Below are positions 42,721 through 51,143 of a DNA stretch of 64,000 nt, piece after piece. Source of the stretch: SCGC-AG-212-J23 sp035649175 (GTDB taxonomy: Bacteria; Pseudomonadota; Gammaproteobacteria; Burkholderiales; SG8-39); NCBI GenBank assembly GCA_035649175.1, contig DASRKB010000011.1, positions 26,032 to 90,031 on the forward strand. Reading direction: 5' to 3'. The number at the start of each line of letters is the position of its first letter. Position 1 is the stretch's first letter. The notes beneath the pieces are model-generated. The model did not search any database and was not told where the DNA came from. It saw nothing but the letters and a program-made list of their open reading frames with translations. Made by a program: the position numbers and the translations under genes.

Positions 42721-42885
42721 ATGGCAAGCAGGAAACAGAAGGCCGCCGCCCGGCGGAACGTCAAGAAGGCGCAAAAGGCGGCAAAGAGCAAGAAGACGCT
42801 CAAGCACCTGCCGAAGAAGACCCGTCGCGCGCTTGGCAAGGAAGGCGCCAAGGCGGCGAAGCGCAAGCGCAAGGCGCGCCCATAG
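42721..42885 (+). CDS. Very basic 54-residue protein
   Basis: The product is MASRKQKAAARRNVKKAQ-like throughout, with about 24 lysines and arginines in 54 residues, a KKAQKAAKSKKTLKHLPKK stretch and the end AKRKRKARP. An AAGGAG site precedes the ATG. It resembles small lysine-rich DNA- or RNA-binding proteins that often lie next to ligD genes in Burkholderiales. The LigD remnant starts at its very stop, so it may once have been part of that operon. Confidence 0.65.
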   Translation: MASRKQKAAARRNVKKAQKAAKSKKTLKHLPKKTRRALGKEGAKAAKRKRKARP

Positions 42886-43591
42886 TCACCAATCCAGACA
42901 AGATCCTCTTCCCGATGCCGGGGTACACGAAGCGCGACCTGGTCGAGTATTACCTCGCCGTGGCGGAAGGCGCGCTGCGCGGCGCGGGCAGGCGAAGCGG
43001 CCTGCATCCATCGAGGTGACGCGCATGCGCTTTCCCTCGGGACGCAGCGCCGACGAGGTCGTGCCCCGCTGCGCCGAGGACCTCGCTTGGATGGCGAACC
43101 TGGGGTGCCTGGAGCTCCATCCGCACCCGGTACGCGCGGAGGACCTCGACCATCCGGACGAGCTGCGCATCGACCTGGATCCGGTGCCCGGGGTGAGATG
43201 GCGACAGGTCCGCGAAGTCGCGGTCATCACGAGATCCCTCCTGGAAGACTTCTCGCTGGCCGGGTACCCGAAAACGTCCGGCAAGCGGGGCCTGCACATC
43301 TACGTGCGGATCGAGCCGCGCTGGGGCTTCGACGAGGTGCGCCGCGCCGCGCTCGCGCTCGCGCTGCGCTGGGAGGAGGTCGCGGACTGCGAGCCGGGCG
43401 ACTTCACGCTGGCCAGCATGCCGGCGCGCTTCAAGCGCATCGGCGACCCGCACGCCGCCATCGACGCGCGGGCGTTTCCGCTCGATCCTCTCCTGGATCT
43501 CTTCGAGCGGCAGGGGCAGGGCGACGCGCCCTGGCCGCCGTACTACCGCAAGCGCGCTACCGGAAGATCTTCTTCAGCTCGTAGGGCGTAG
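42882..43591 (+). pseudogene. Degenerate LigD DNA polymerase domain
   Basis: This is a remnant of the primase-polymerase domain of bacterial NHEJ ligase LigD. The 5' piece (frame ending at 43019) reads VTNPDKILFPMPGYTKRDLV and stops after GALRGAGRRSGLHPSR. The 3' piece, in another frame from about 42990, reads RPASIEVTRMRFPSGRSADE, WMANLGCLELHPHPVRAEDL and IDLDPVPGV, keeping the catalytic DxD. Compared with mycobacterial-type LigD it lacks about 20 residues (the RYP.GIDG..FFQK part) at the frameshift. It also lacks about 60 residues between RRAALALA and LRWEEVADCEP, including the third catalytic aspartate. No start codon is left. No ku gene is in the window. Confidence 0.8.
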
Positions 43592-44597
43592 CCGTCTCCA
43601 GCTGGGCATAGGTGCATTCGCTTGGCGGCTTGTCCGGCCGCCAGCGCAGGAAGATTGCCGCGTGGCGGAAGCGCTCGCCCTGCATGTGGTCGTACTTCAC
43701 CTCCGCGACGCGCTCGATCGCGAGCGGCTCCCACGACAGGTCCTTTCCCGCGCTCCAGCGGCTCGTCGCGCCGATGTCGCGGTGGCGCCACGGGTGTTCG
43801 TCGATCGAACTCCGAAGCCGGGAAAGATCCTTCGCCAGTTTCTTGCGCGTCGCCATGTCGAACGAGGAAGTCACGCCGACGTGGTGCAGCTCGCCCGCAT
43901 CATCGTAGAGGCCGAGAAGGAGAGAGCCTACGGCGCCGGGCGCTTTCTTGTACCAGCGGAAGCCCGCAACGATGCAATCGGCGGTGCGCGCGTGCTTTAC
44001 CTTCACCATCGCGCGCTTGCCCGGCAGGTAGGGCGCGCCGGCGGGCTTGGCAACGACGCCATCGAGCCCCGCGCCCTCGAACTGCTCGAGCCAGTCCAGC
44101 GCGAGCTCGCGGTCGCGCGTCACCGGCGTAAGGTAGAGCGGCGGCTTCGCCTGGGCGAGCAGCTTCTCAAGCTGCTCGCGTCGCTCCGCCTGGGGCTCGC
44201 GCATCAGGTCCTTCCCCCCTGTCATCAGGACGTCGAAAGCCACAAAGGACGAGGGCGTCTCCTTCGCGAGCTTCGCGACGCGCGATCCGGCGGGATGCAG
44301 GCGCAGCTGCAGCGCATCGAAGTCGAGGCCCTTCGGCGTGGCGATGACGATCTCGCCGTCGAGCACGCAGCGCTGCGGCAGCCGCTCGAGGAGCGCGTCG
44401 TGCAGCTCCGGGAAGTAGCGATCGAGTGGCCGCAGGTCGCGGCTCTGGATGAAAAGCTCGCGCCCATTGCGGAACACGATCGCCCGGAACCCGTCCCACT
44501 TGGGCTCGTAGAGCCAGCCTTCACCCGCCGGCAGCTTGTCGGCGAGCTTCGCCAGCATCGGCTCGATCGGTTTGCGCGCGCGCGCCGGGGCGTCCAT
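43557..44597 (-). CDS. ATP-dependent DNA ligase, LigC/LigD-ligase type
   Basis: This 346-residue ATP ligase is complete. Adenylation motif I is EPKWDGFRA with nucleotidyl Lys33. Motif III lies in LDGEIVIATPKGLDFDALQ, motif IV in DGVVAKPAGAPYLPGKRA and motif V in MVKVKHARTADCIVAGF. An OB domain follows, ending HAAIFLRWRPDK. The start was set at ATG 44597; a TTG at 44615 is an alternative. It overlaps the degenerate LigD polymerase region by 35 bp on the opposite strand. It may act in repair without an NHEJ polymerase partner. Confidence 0.9.
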   Translation of the reverse strand: MDAPARARKPIEPMLAKLADKLPAGEGWLYEPKWDGFRAIVFRNGRELFIQSRDLRPLDRYFPELHDALLERLPQRCVLDGEIVIATPKGLDFDALQLRLHPAGSRVAKLAKETPSSFVAFDVLMTGGKDLMREPQAERREQLEKLLAQAKPPLYLTPVTRDRELALDWLEQFEGAGLDGVVAKPAGAPYLPGKRAMVKVKHARTADCIVAGFRWYKKAPGAVGSLLLGLYDDAGELHHVGVTSSFDMATRKKLAKDLSRLRSSIDEHPWRHRDIGATSRWSAGKDLSWEPLAIERVAEVKYDHMQGERFRHAAIFLRWRPDKPPSECTYAQLETATPYELKKIFR

Positions 44598-44620
44598 GAT
44601 GGAAGCCGGAGGCAAGACAC

Positions 44621-44953
44621 ATGCGCAGGCTGGAGGTACGGCCGCTCACGCCCGGTCGCTGGTCGGATCTCCAAGCGCTCTTCGGCGCACCGGGATGCGG
44701 CGTTGCGCGGCGCTGCTGGTGCATGTATTACAGGCGCAGCGGCGGCGTGGCCCGCGCGCTGCTCGCCGGGGCGATCGCCTACGCGCGAAAACGCGGGGCG
44801 CGCCTGCTCGAGGCCTACCCGGTCGACCGGCCCGCCCGCTCGCGGGACGACGCGATGTGGTTCGGCGCGAAATCGATGTACGACCGCGCCGGCTTCGTCG
44901 AGGTGGTGCGGCGAAAGCGCGACCGGCCGGTCATGCGCCGCCGCGTTCGGTGA
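44621..44953 (+). pseudogene. GNAT acetyltransferase with in-frame internal deletion
   Basis: The 110-residue frame retains both ends of a GNAT family that is normally about 190 residues. The N-terminus is MRRLEVRPLTPGRWSDLQALF, followed by CWCMYYRRSGG. This jumps directly to VARALLAGAIAYARKRGARL and MYDRAGFVEVVRRKRDRPVM. The missing part of about 80 residues includes the strands before motif A and the acetyl-CoA pyrophosphate loop. The reading frame is intact and has a GGAGG site, so a short protein may still be made, but activity is not expected. Confidence 0.75.
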
Positions 44954-45794
44954 CGAATGCCTCGCCCAGCTTCATGCGGACGTACTCTTCCTCGCCCAGC
45001 GCTTCGCGAAGCTGCGGGTAGCGCGTGATGGCCGCGTACCAGCGACGCAGGCGCGCTTCCAGGCGCTGCGAAGGCGACTCCTCGAGCGATTCGAGCAAGG
45101 CCTCGATCGCGAGGTAATGGCGCATGGCGCCGCGTTCGATGACGCCGCGCACGCCTGCGACGTGGCGCGGCTCGCCGTCCGCGCCGTGTCCCGCCACGCT
45201 GAAGCCGACCTTGTCGCGGCCGCTGGTGGCGAGGTAAGCGTTCATCGTCATGCGCGCGAGCAGCCCCAGCTCGTACGCGTAGGAGAGGTGCAGAAAGGTC
45301 CGCTCGGCTCCGAGTGGTGCCGCCTCGAGCCGGATGCGGTAGTCCCGCGTTCCGAGCGGCCCGGAGCGGGCGGTAAGGGCGACGCGTACGTAGTCCGACC
45401 CGGTGGTGGCGAGCTCGTAGTCGAACGTGACGCGATGCGCGTCCTGGACGTCCTGGCGCGGCTCGCGGGTAATGAACGCGGTGACCGTAGGCCCGGCGCC
45501 AGTGCCCGGCGCCTCGCAGCGCTTCACGTTCACCTGCAGCAGGAGGATACGGCACCAGTTGTCCGGCCGCGCGAGCGCCGGCGCGACGCGGCCGTAGGGC
45601 TCGTCGAGCACCGCGTACACGTCGCCCTGGTGCGCGTTCTCCCCGCCGTTCGACTCGATGTGCAGCGGCCGGCCGAACGGGTTCTTGGCCAGCTTGTCGC
45701 GCAGCGCCTCGTGGCGCGCCTGCAGCGCTTCGGCGTTACCGGCGGGGGCCGGGCCGGGCAGGAGCAGCAGGGCAGCGAGCAGGGCGCGCAGCAT
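44931..45794 (-). CDS. Exported protein of unknown function (287 residues)
   Basis: I do not recognise the family. The start at 45794 begins a Sec signal (MLRALLAALLLLPGPAPAG). The mature protein contains KNPFGRPLHIESNGGENAHQ, DVYAVLDEPYGRVAPAL and a series of beta strands up to RDYRIRLEAAPLGAERTFLH. It ends with a helical region (YAAITRYPQLREALGEEEYV). It is probably periplasmic. Its 3' end overlaps the deleted GNAT gene by 23 bp. Confidence 0.7.
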   Translation of the reverse strand: MLRALLAALLLLPGPAPAGNAEALQARHEALRDKLAKNPFGRPLHIESNGGENAHQGDVYAVLDEPYGRVAPALARPDNWCRILLLQVNVKRCEAPGTGAGPTVTAFITREPRQDVQDAHRVTFDYELATTGSDYVRVALTARSGPLGTRDYRIRLEAAPLGAERTFLHLSYAYELGLLARMTMNAYLATSGRDKVGFSVAGHGADGEPRHVAGVRGVIERGAMRHYLAIEALLESLEESPSQRLEARLRRWYAAITRYPQLREALGEEEYVRMKLGEAFVTERGGA

Positions 45795-45837
45795 GGCGCC
45801 CAGCGAGCAAGAAACGCTCCGCGCTAAGATTGTCCGC

Positions 45838-46209
45838 ATGAAGACCCATACCGGCGGCTGCCATTGCGGTCGCGTGCGCTTCGAGGTGACGGCGCCCGCG
45901 CAGATCGATGTCACCGACTGCAACTGCTCCATGTGCGCCAAGGCAGGCTACCTGCACCTCATCGTTCCCAGGGCTCGCTTCAAGCTGCTGTCGGGCGAGG
46001 ACGCCCTGAGCACCTACCAGTTCAATACCGGCACGGCGAAACATCTGTTCTGCAAGACCTGCGGCATCAAGTCCTTCTACGTGCCGCGCTCCCACCCGGA
46101 CGCGTTCAGCGTGAACGCGCGCTGCCTCGACGAAGGCACGGTGGAGTCGATGAACGTCGTGAAAAAGGACGGGCGGAACTGGGAGAAGACCTACCAGCGG
46201 GGGGCGTGA
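45838..46209 (+). CDS. GFA/CENP-V-family zinc protein
   Basis: The 123-residue protein has the glutathione-dependent formaldehyde-activating (GFA) fold with all zinc motifs. GGCHCGRVRFEV is at the start, CNCSMCAKAGYLHLI at the second site and LFCKTCGIKSFYVPRS at the third. Relatives bind zinc through these cysteines; some have S-hydroxymethylglutathione activity, but most functions are unknown. It is intact, unlike the remnant at 50997. Confidence 0.88.
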   Translation: MKTHTGGCHCGRVRFEVTAPAQIDVTDCNCSMCAKAGYLHLIVPRARFKLLSGEDALSTYQFNTGTAKHLFCKTCGIKSFYVPRSHPDAFSVNARCLDEGTVESMNVVKKDGRNWEKTYQRGA

Positions 46210-46252
46210 GCGTGCGCCCCGTCGTTGCGTACAAACAGCTCGCCGGCGCTTC

Positions 46253-46894
46253 ATGGCGCAGAGCGCTGCTGTAGCCTGGGTGCACGACGCGGCCCCCGAG
46301 GCGCGGGCGCTGCTCGTGTGCGCCCACGGCGCCGGCGGGCACCGCGACGACCGCCACATGCTCTCCCTGAGCAATGTCCTGGTCGGAACGGGCATCGACA
46401 TGGTGCGGTTCAATTTCGACTACCGGGAGCGAGGCTCGAGGCGCATCGACCCGATGCCGAAGCTCAAGGCGTGCATGCGCGCAGTGGTGGAGGAGGTGCG
46501 CGCCAGGCTCGCGCCGAAGCGCCTGCTCGTCGGCGGACGGTCGATGGGCGCTCGCGTCGCGACCATGCTCGCCGCCGAAGGCCTTGCATGCGAGGGGCTC
46601 GCGCTCTTCGCCTATCCGTTGCACCCGGCGGGAGAGCCCGAAAAGCTGCGCGCCGCGCACCTTGCGGATCTCCGCGTGCCGGTGCTTTGTCTCAACGGCA
46701 CGCGCGATGCGCTCTGCCGTCAGGATCTGATGGAGAAGGCGCTGGAGACGGTGCGCGCGCCGTGGACGATGCATTGGCTGGAGGGCGCCGACCATTCGTT
46801 TCACGTGCTGAAGAGCTCCGGCAGAACCGATGCCGAAGTGCTGCGCGAGGTAGCCGACGCCCTCAGTCGATGGCAAGCGGCGGCTCTTCCATGA
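46253..46894 (+). CDS. Alpha/beta hydrolase (KANL3/TEX30-like)
   Basis: The 213-residue enzyme has LLVCAHGAGGHRDDRHM at the oxyanion region and the nucleophile elbow GGRSMGARVA with Ser as nucleophile. The acid lies near LNGTRDALC and the catalytic histidine in EGADHSFHVLKSSG. This resembles the KANL3/TEX30 branch of alpha/beta hydrolases. The substrate is unknown. The last 32 bp overlap the convergent kinase gene. Confidence 0.87.
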   Translation: MAQSAAVAWVHDAAPEARALLVCAHGAGGHRDDRHMLSLSNVLVGTGIDMVRFNFDYRERGSRRIDPMPKLKACMRAVVEEVRARLAPKRLLVGGRSMGARVATMLAAEGLACEGLALFAYPLHPAGEPEKLRAAHLADLRVPVLCLNGTRDALCRQDLMEKALETVRAPWTMHWLEGADHSFHVLKSSGRTDAEVLREVADALSRWQAAALP

Positions 46895-47828
46895 GCGCGA
46901 TCTGCTCGCGCAGCTCGAGGATCCGGTCCTGCCAGTAGCGCTGAGTGCCGAACCACGGAAAGGCGGCGGGAAAGGCCGGGTCGTCCCAGCGCCGCGCGAT
47001 CCAGGCCGAATAGTGGATCAGCCTCAGCGTGCGCAGCGCTTCGACTAAAGGCAGCTCTCGTCTGTCGAGCTGCGCGAAATCTTCATAGCCCCTGAGCACG
47101 TCGAGCATCTGGCGCGTCATGGCTCCGCGGTCCCCGGACAGGAGCATCCACAGGTCCTGGATCGCCGGGCCCATGCGCGCGTCGTCGAGGTCGACGAAGT
47201 GCGGCCCCTCGTGGGTCCACAGGATGTTGCCGACATGGCAGTCGCCGTGCAGGCGGATCGCCCGTACGGCGCCGGCGCGCTCGTAGCAGCGCGCGACGCC
47301 CTCGAGCGCCTGTCCGGTGGCCGCTTCCCAGGCGGGCAGGAGGTCCGGCGGCACGAAACTGCTGTCGAGCAGGAACTGGCGCGGGGCGCGGCCGAAGGTC
47401 TCGACCGAAAGCGCTTCCCGCTCCTTGAAGTCCTTGGTCCCGCCGATCGCATGGATGCGCGCGATGAAGCGGCCGATCCACTCGAGGGTCTTCGGGTCGC
47501 CGAGCTCCGGCGTGCGGCCGCCGCGGCGCGGATAGATCGCGACTCGGAAGTCCTCGTGCCTGAGGGAATGGGAAGGCGCGACGACCGGGATCTCGTGATC
47601 CCGCAGCTCGAAGGCAAAGGCATGCTCTTCTTCGATCTGCGCGTCGGTCCAGCGGCCGGGGCGGTAGAACTTTGCGACAACCATCGGCCCATCTTCGATG
47701 CCGACCTGGTAGACGCGGTTTTCGTAGCTGTTCAGCGTCAGCAGCCGCCCGTCGGGCGAGAAACCGGCGGTCGCGACCGCGTCGAGCACCACGTCGGGGG
47801 TAAGTCGCGAATAGGGATGCGCGTCCAC
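46863..47828 (-). CDS. srkA: Stress response kinase A (YihE/SrkA) family
   Basis: The 321-residue APH-fold kinase has the family layout. LTLNSYENRVYQVGIEDG and VVAKFYRPGRWTDAQIEEE give the nucleotide lysine. The catalytic loop is LHGDCHVGNILW, and the metal-binding aspartate is in FVDLDDARMGPAIQDLW, matching SrkA. In E. coli SrkA counteracts MazF-type toxin-dependent death under stress. It diverges from the MlaF-like ATPase gene; only 17 bp lie between the two starts. Confidence 0.93.
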   Translation of the reverse strand: MDAHPYSRLTPDVVLDAVATAGFSPDGRLLTLNSYENRVYQVGIEDGPMVVAKFYRPGRWTDAQIEEEHAFAFELRDHEIPVVAPSHSLRHEDFRVAIYPRRGGRTPELGDPKTLEWIGRFIARIHAIGGTKDFKEREALSVETFGRAPRQFLLDSSFVPPDLLPAWEAATGQALEGVARCYERAGAVRAIRLHGDCHVGNILWTHEGPHFVDLDDARMGPAIQDLWMLLSGDRGAMTRQMLDVLRGYEDFAQLDRRELPLVEALRTLRLIHYSAWIARRWDDPAFPAAFPWFGTQRYWQDRILELREQIALMEEPPLAID

Positions 47829-47845
47829 GGTTACAATTTTCCGCC

Positions 47846-48667
47846 ATGGACCATGCCGTGCAGGTCTCCGACCTGAAATTCTCCTACGGCGACCTCCAGG
47901 TGCTGCGCGGCCTGTCGATCGACATCCCGCGCGGCGCCGTGGTGGCCATCCTCGGCGGCAGCGGCTCCGGAAAGTCCACGCTCCTCAAGCTGATCGGGGG
48001 CCAGCTGCGTCCCGAGGCCGGGTCGGTGACGATCGAGGGCAAGAACGTCCACGCTTTGGACCTCGATGCGCTCTACAGGCTGCGCCTGGGCATCGGCATG
48101 ATGTTCCAGACCTCGGGGCTCTTCAGCGACCTCGACGTGTACGAGAATGTGGCCTTCCCCATCCGCGAGAACTTCGACGCGCCGGAGGAAATCGTGCGCC
48201 GGCTCGTGCTCATGAAGCTGCACGCGGTCGGCCTGCGCGGCGCGCACGCGATGATGCCCGCCGACCTCTCCGGGGGCATGACGCGCCGCGTCGCGCTCGC
48301 GCGCGCGATCGCCACCGACCCGAAGCTGATGATGTACGACGAGCCCTTTGCCGGCCTCGATCCGATCTCGCTCAACCAGATCGTCGATCTGATCCGCACG
48401 CTCAACCAGGCGCTCGGCCTCACCTCGATCGTCGTGACCTACGACGTGAAGGAGGCGCTCAAGGTAGCCGACCTGGTGTACGTCATCGGCGACGGCGTGC
48501 TGCTCGGCAAGGGCACGCCCGGAGAGATCGAGAGCTCCGCCGACCCTTACCTCAAGCAGTTCGTGAACGCACTGCCCGACGGGCCGGTGCGCTTCCACTT
48601 TCCGGCGCCGCCGCTCGAGGAAGAGCTCGGCATCGCCCAATTCTTGCAAAGGAGGCCACATGCGTGA
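47846..48667 (+). CDS. ABC transporter ATPase, MlaF-like
   Basis: The 273-residue ATPase is complete: Walker A GGSGSGKSTLLKLIGG, Q-loop MMFQTSGLFSDL, signature LSGGMTRRVALARAIA, Walker B LMMYDEPFAGLDP and the switch region near VVTYDVKEAL. The switch histidine found in most ABC ATPases (THD) is replaced by Tyr-Asp, which could slow hydrolysis. The LFSDLDVYENVAFPIRE segment is typical of MlaF of the phospholipid trafficking system. No mlaE, mlaD or mlaB follows; DUF6781 and ABC1 kinase genes follow instead, with 8 bp and 1 bp overlaps. Confidence 0.88.
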   Translation: MDHAVQVSDLKFSYGDLQVLRGLSIDIPRGAVVAILGGSGSGKSTLLKLIGGQLRPEAGSVTIEGKNVHALDLDALYRLRLGIGMMFQTSGLFSDLDVYENVAFPIRENFDAPEEIVRRLVLMKLHAVGLRGAHAMMPADLSGGMTRRVALARAIATDPKLMMYDEPFAGLDPISLNQIVDLIRTLNQALGLTSIVVTYDVKEALKVADLVYVIGDGVLLGKGTPGEIESSADPYLKQFVNALPDGPVRFHFPAPPLEEELGIAQFLQRRPHA

Positions 48668-49286
48668 GCAGGACCCTGGTGCAATTCTCAGGAAGGCCGC
48701 CGAGGAATCGATGCGCCGCGGCGAGGACATTCGCCGCCGCGTGCACGACGTGACGCTGCAGGCGTTGAAGAACCGCCGCTTCGACCGCGAGGCGATCCGC
48801 GAGGTGGTGCGCGCGGTGTCCGAGGGCGTCACGGCGGGCGCCGAGCCGGGCGCGAGCGGCGTGCGCGAGAAGCTGGCGGAAGCCTTCCGCGGCATGGATG
48901 AGGCGCTCACCCGGTCGGTGCACGCCGGGCGCGACGCGCTGCGCCAGATGGCGGCGACCGGCCGCGGCTTCTCCGAGAACGAGCTCAAGCAGGGCGTCGC
49001 CGGGATCAGGAAGATCGAGCGCGACTTCGTCGACACGGTGAGCCAGGTGGCCGAATCCGCCAACCAGCGCCTGCGCCCCGAGCTCAAGGAGGCGCTAAAG
49101 CAGACGCTGCACGCCGGCACCGAGACCGGGAGGCAGGCCGCGAAGCTGATGGGCGAGTTCGCGGTCACGAGCCTCGAGATCGCGGGCGAGTTCAGCGCGC
49201 GGTTCGCGGACATGGCTAGCGGCGTGCTCGCCGGCATGGCCGACGCGCTGCACAAGCGGAAAGACACGGACTCGAAGCCCCAGTAA
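48660..49286 (+). CDS. DUF6781-family helical protein
   Basis: The 208-residue protein is almost entirely alpha helical and rich in charged residues (AILRKAAEESMRRGEDIRRRV, EKLAEAFRGMDEALTRSVHA, GVAGIRKIERDFVDTVSQVA). It has heptad-like runs and no membrane segment, similar to phasin-like and DUF6781 proteins. It lies between an MlaF-like ATPase and an ABC1 kinase, overlapping both, so it is translated with them. The role is unknown. Confidence 0.72.
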   Translation: MREQDPGAILRKAAEESMRRGEDIRRRVHDVTLQALKNRRFDREAIREVVRAVSEGVTAGAEPGASGVREKLAEAFRGMDEALTRSVHAGRDALRQMAATGRGFSENELKQGVAGIRKIERDFVDTVSQVAESANQRLRPELKEALKQTLHAGTETGRQAAKLMGEFAVTSLEIAGEFSARFADMASGVLAGMADALHKRKDTDSKPQ

Positions 49287-50992
49287 TGCTCAGGGAGACC
49301 CTCGGTCTCATGCGGGAGTTGCCGCGCCTGCAGGAGATCGCCGCGGTGCTGATCCGCCACGGGCTGGGCGAGTTCGTGCGCCGCCTGGGCATCGCCGGCG
49401 TGCTCGAGCGCGCCGGGCGCATCGTGCACTGGAGCGAGGCCAAGGAGGCCGAGCGGCTCGATCCGGCGCAGCGCATGCGCCGCGCGCTCGAGGAGCTCGG
49501 CCCGACCTTCATCAAGCTCGGGCAGGTGCTTGCCACCCGCGTGGATCTCTTCCCGCCCTCGTGGATCGCGGAGTTCGAGAAGCTGCACGCCGCGGCGCCG
49601 GCCGTGCCCTTCGAGACGCTGCTCCCGGAGCTCGAGCGCTCGCTCGGGCGCTCGCCCTTCGAGGTATTCGCCGAGATCGAGACCCGGCCCTACGCCGCCG
49701 CCTCCATCGCCCAGGTGCACCGCGCGAGGCTGAACGATGCCGGCGAGGGCGAGCCCGGCACGCCCGTGGTGCTGAAGATCCGCCGGCCGGGCGTGCGCGA
49801 GAAAATCGAGGCCGACCTGCGGCTGCTGCGGCGCCTGGCGGAGCTCGTCGAGTCGGAGATGCCGGAGATCCGCCGCTATCGCCCGGTCGAGATCGCGGCG
49901 CAGTTCGCCCGCTCGCTCGAGCGCGAGGTCGACTTCACCAGCGAGCAGCGCAACACCGAGCGCTTCGCCAAGAACTTCGAGGGGCACGAGCACGTGCTTA
50001 TCCCGCGCGTCTACCCCGAGTACACGAGCGACGCCCTGCTCGTGCAGCAGCACGTCGTGGGCATTCCGGCCACCGACACCACGTCGGTGGATCTCGCCGG
50101 TCTCGACCGCAAGCTCCTCGCGGCGCGCGGCGTGGACCTCTTCCTGAAGATGATCCTCATCGACGGCTTCTTCCACGCCGACCCGCACCCCGGCAACGTG
50201 TTCTACCTGACCGACAACCGCCTGGTGATCATCGACTTCGGCATGGTGGGCCGGCTCACGCCGCACCGGCGCGCCCAGGTGGTCGACCTTCTCGCCGGCC
50301 TCGCGCGCATGGCCGAGGAGCCGATGCTCGCCGTCCTGCACGACTGGGCGGGCGACGCGGTGCTCGACGAGGAGCGCCTCGCTGCCGACGTGAACGACCT
50401 CGTGTTCGAGTACGAGGGCCTGCCGCTGAAGGAGATCCGCATCGGCAACGTCATCCGGGAGTTCACCGCGATCATCCGCGCGCACTCCATCGTGCTGCCG
50501 CCCGACCTCTCGCTGATGCTCAAGGCCCTCGTGACCCTCGAGGGGCTGGGACGGCAATACGACCCCGATATCCACATCGTCAGCCACATCACGCCGCTCG
50601 TGCGCCGGGCGCTCGCGGAGCGCTACCAGCCCGCCGTGCTGCTGCGCCGCGGCGGCAGCGCGCTGCGCGAGTTCATCGAGAGCGTGGGCACCGTGCCGCG
50701 CGACCTCGCGCGGCTGCTGCGCGAAGCGCGCCGCGGCAAGGCGCGCGTCGAGCTCGACCTGAAGCGCCTCGACAGCTTCGGCCGGCAGCTGGACCGCACG
50801 ATAGACCGCGCCACCGTCGGCATCCTTACCGCCTCGCTCGTCATCGGCTCGGCCATCGTCCTCACCGTGCGGGACGGCCCGGAGTTCTTCGGCATCCCGG
50901 TGCTGCCCGCGCTCGGCCTGCTCGGCTACGTCCTCGCCTTCTTCAACAGCCTGTGGATCGCCTACGGCATCTGGCGCTCGGGCCGTGAATAA
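49286..50992 (+). CDS. ABC1/UbiB-family atypical kinase
   Basis: The 568-residue protein has the UbiB family hallmarks: the KxGQ motif in LGPTFIKLGQVLATRVDLFP, the Ala-rich nucleotide loop AAASIAQVHRARL, the lysine in VVLKIRRPGV, the catalytic DGFFHADPHPGNVFY, and the metal aspartate in LVIIDFGMVGRLT. Two membrane helices close the C-terminus (VGILTASLVIGSAIVLTV; LGLLGYVLAFFNSLWIAYGI). Ubiquinone and lipid roles are known for relatives. The ATPase/DUF6781/ABC1 trio suggests a lipid-related unit. Confidence 0.92.
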   Translation: MLRETLGLMRELPRLQEIAAVLIRHGLGEFVRRLGIAGVLERAGRIVHWSEAKEAERLDPAQRMRRALEELGPTFIKLGQVLATRVDLFPPSWIAEFEKLHAAAPAVPFETLLPELERSLGRSPFEVFAEIETRPYAAASIAQVHRARLNDAGEGEPGTPVVLKIRRPGVREKIEADLRLLRRLAELVESEMPEIRRYRPVEIAAQFARSLEREVDFTSEQRNTERFAKNFEGHEHVLIPRVYPEYTSDALLVQQHVVGIPATDTTSVDLAGLDRKLLAARGVDLFLKMILIDGFFHADPHPGNVFYLTDNRLVIIDFGMVGRLTPHRRAQVVDLLAGLARMAEEPMLAVLHDWAGDAVLDEERLAADVNDLVFEYEGLPLKEIRIGNVIREFTAIIRAHSIVLPPDLSLMLKALVTLEGLGRQYDPDIHIVSHITPLVRRALAERYQPAVLLRRGGSALREFIESVGTVPRDLARLLREARRGKARVELDLKRLDSFGRQLDRTIDRATVGILTASLVIGSAIVLTVRDGPEFFGIPVLPALGLLGYVLAFFNSLWIAYGIWRSGRE

Positions 50993-50996
50993 GGGA

Positions 50997-51143
50997 GTGA
51001 TCTGCCGGCGCACAGTGGTCGGCGTCAACGTGGGATGCCTGCAAGGCGTGAGCGAGGAAGAGCTTTCGAAGGTCCCCATTACCCGCGTCGACGGCCTGCA
51101 CGAGCGCTGGGCCGAGCCGCCCGCGTTCTCCTCGCATCTCTAG
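50997..51143 (+). pseudogene. C-terminal remnant of a GFA-family gene
   Basis: A 48-codon frame (GTG 50997) encodes VVGVNVGCLQGVSEEELSKV, then PITRVDGLHERWAEPPAF and a final SHL. This matches the C-terminal end of a GFA-family subgroup (VNxxCLDxx...A.P...DGR...W..PPA..RHL). All the zinc-binding cysteine motifs that should lie upstream are missing. It begins four bases after the ABC1 kinase stop and ends directly before the next ATG (TAGATG). It is probably a deletion remnant rather than a gene. Confidence 0.6.

Noticed and set aside
42721..42885. Basic 54-residue protein as the true N-terminus of LigD
   Set aside because: It ends with TAG before the polymerase domain and is in another frame; its Lys-rich sequence has no LigD motif.
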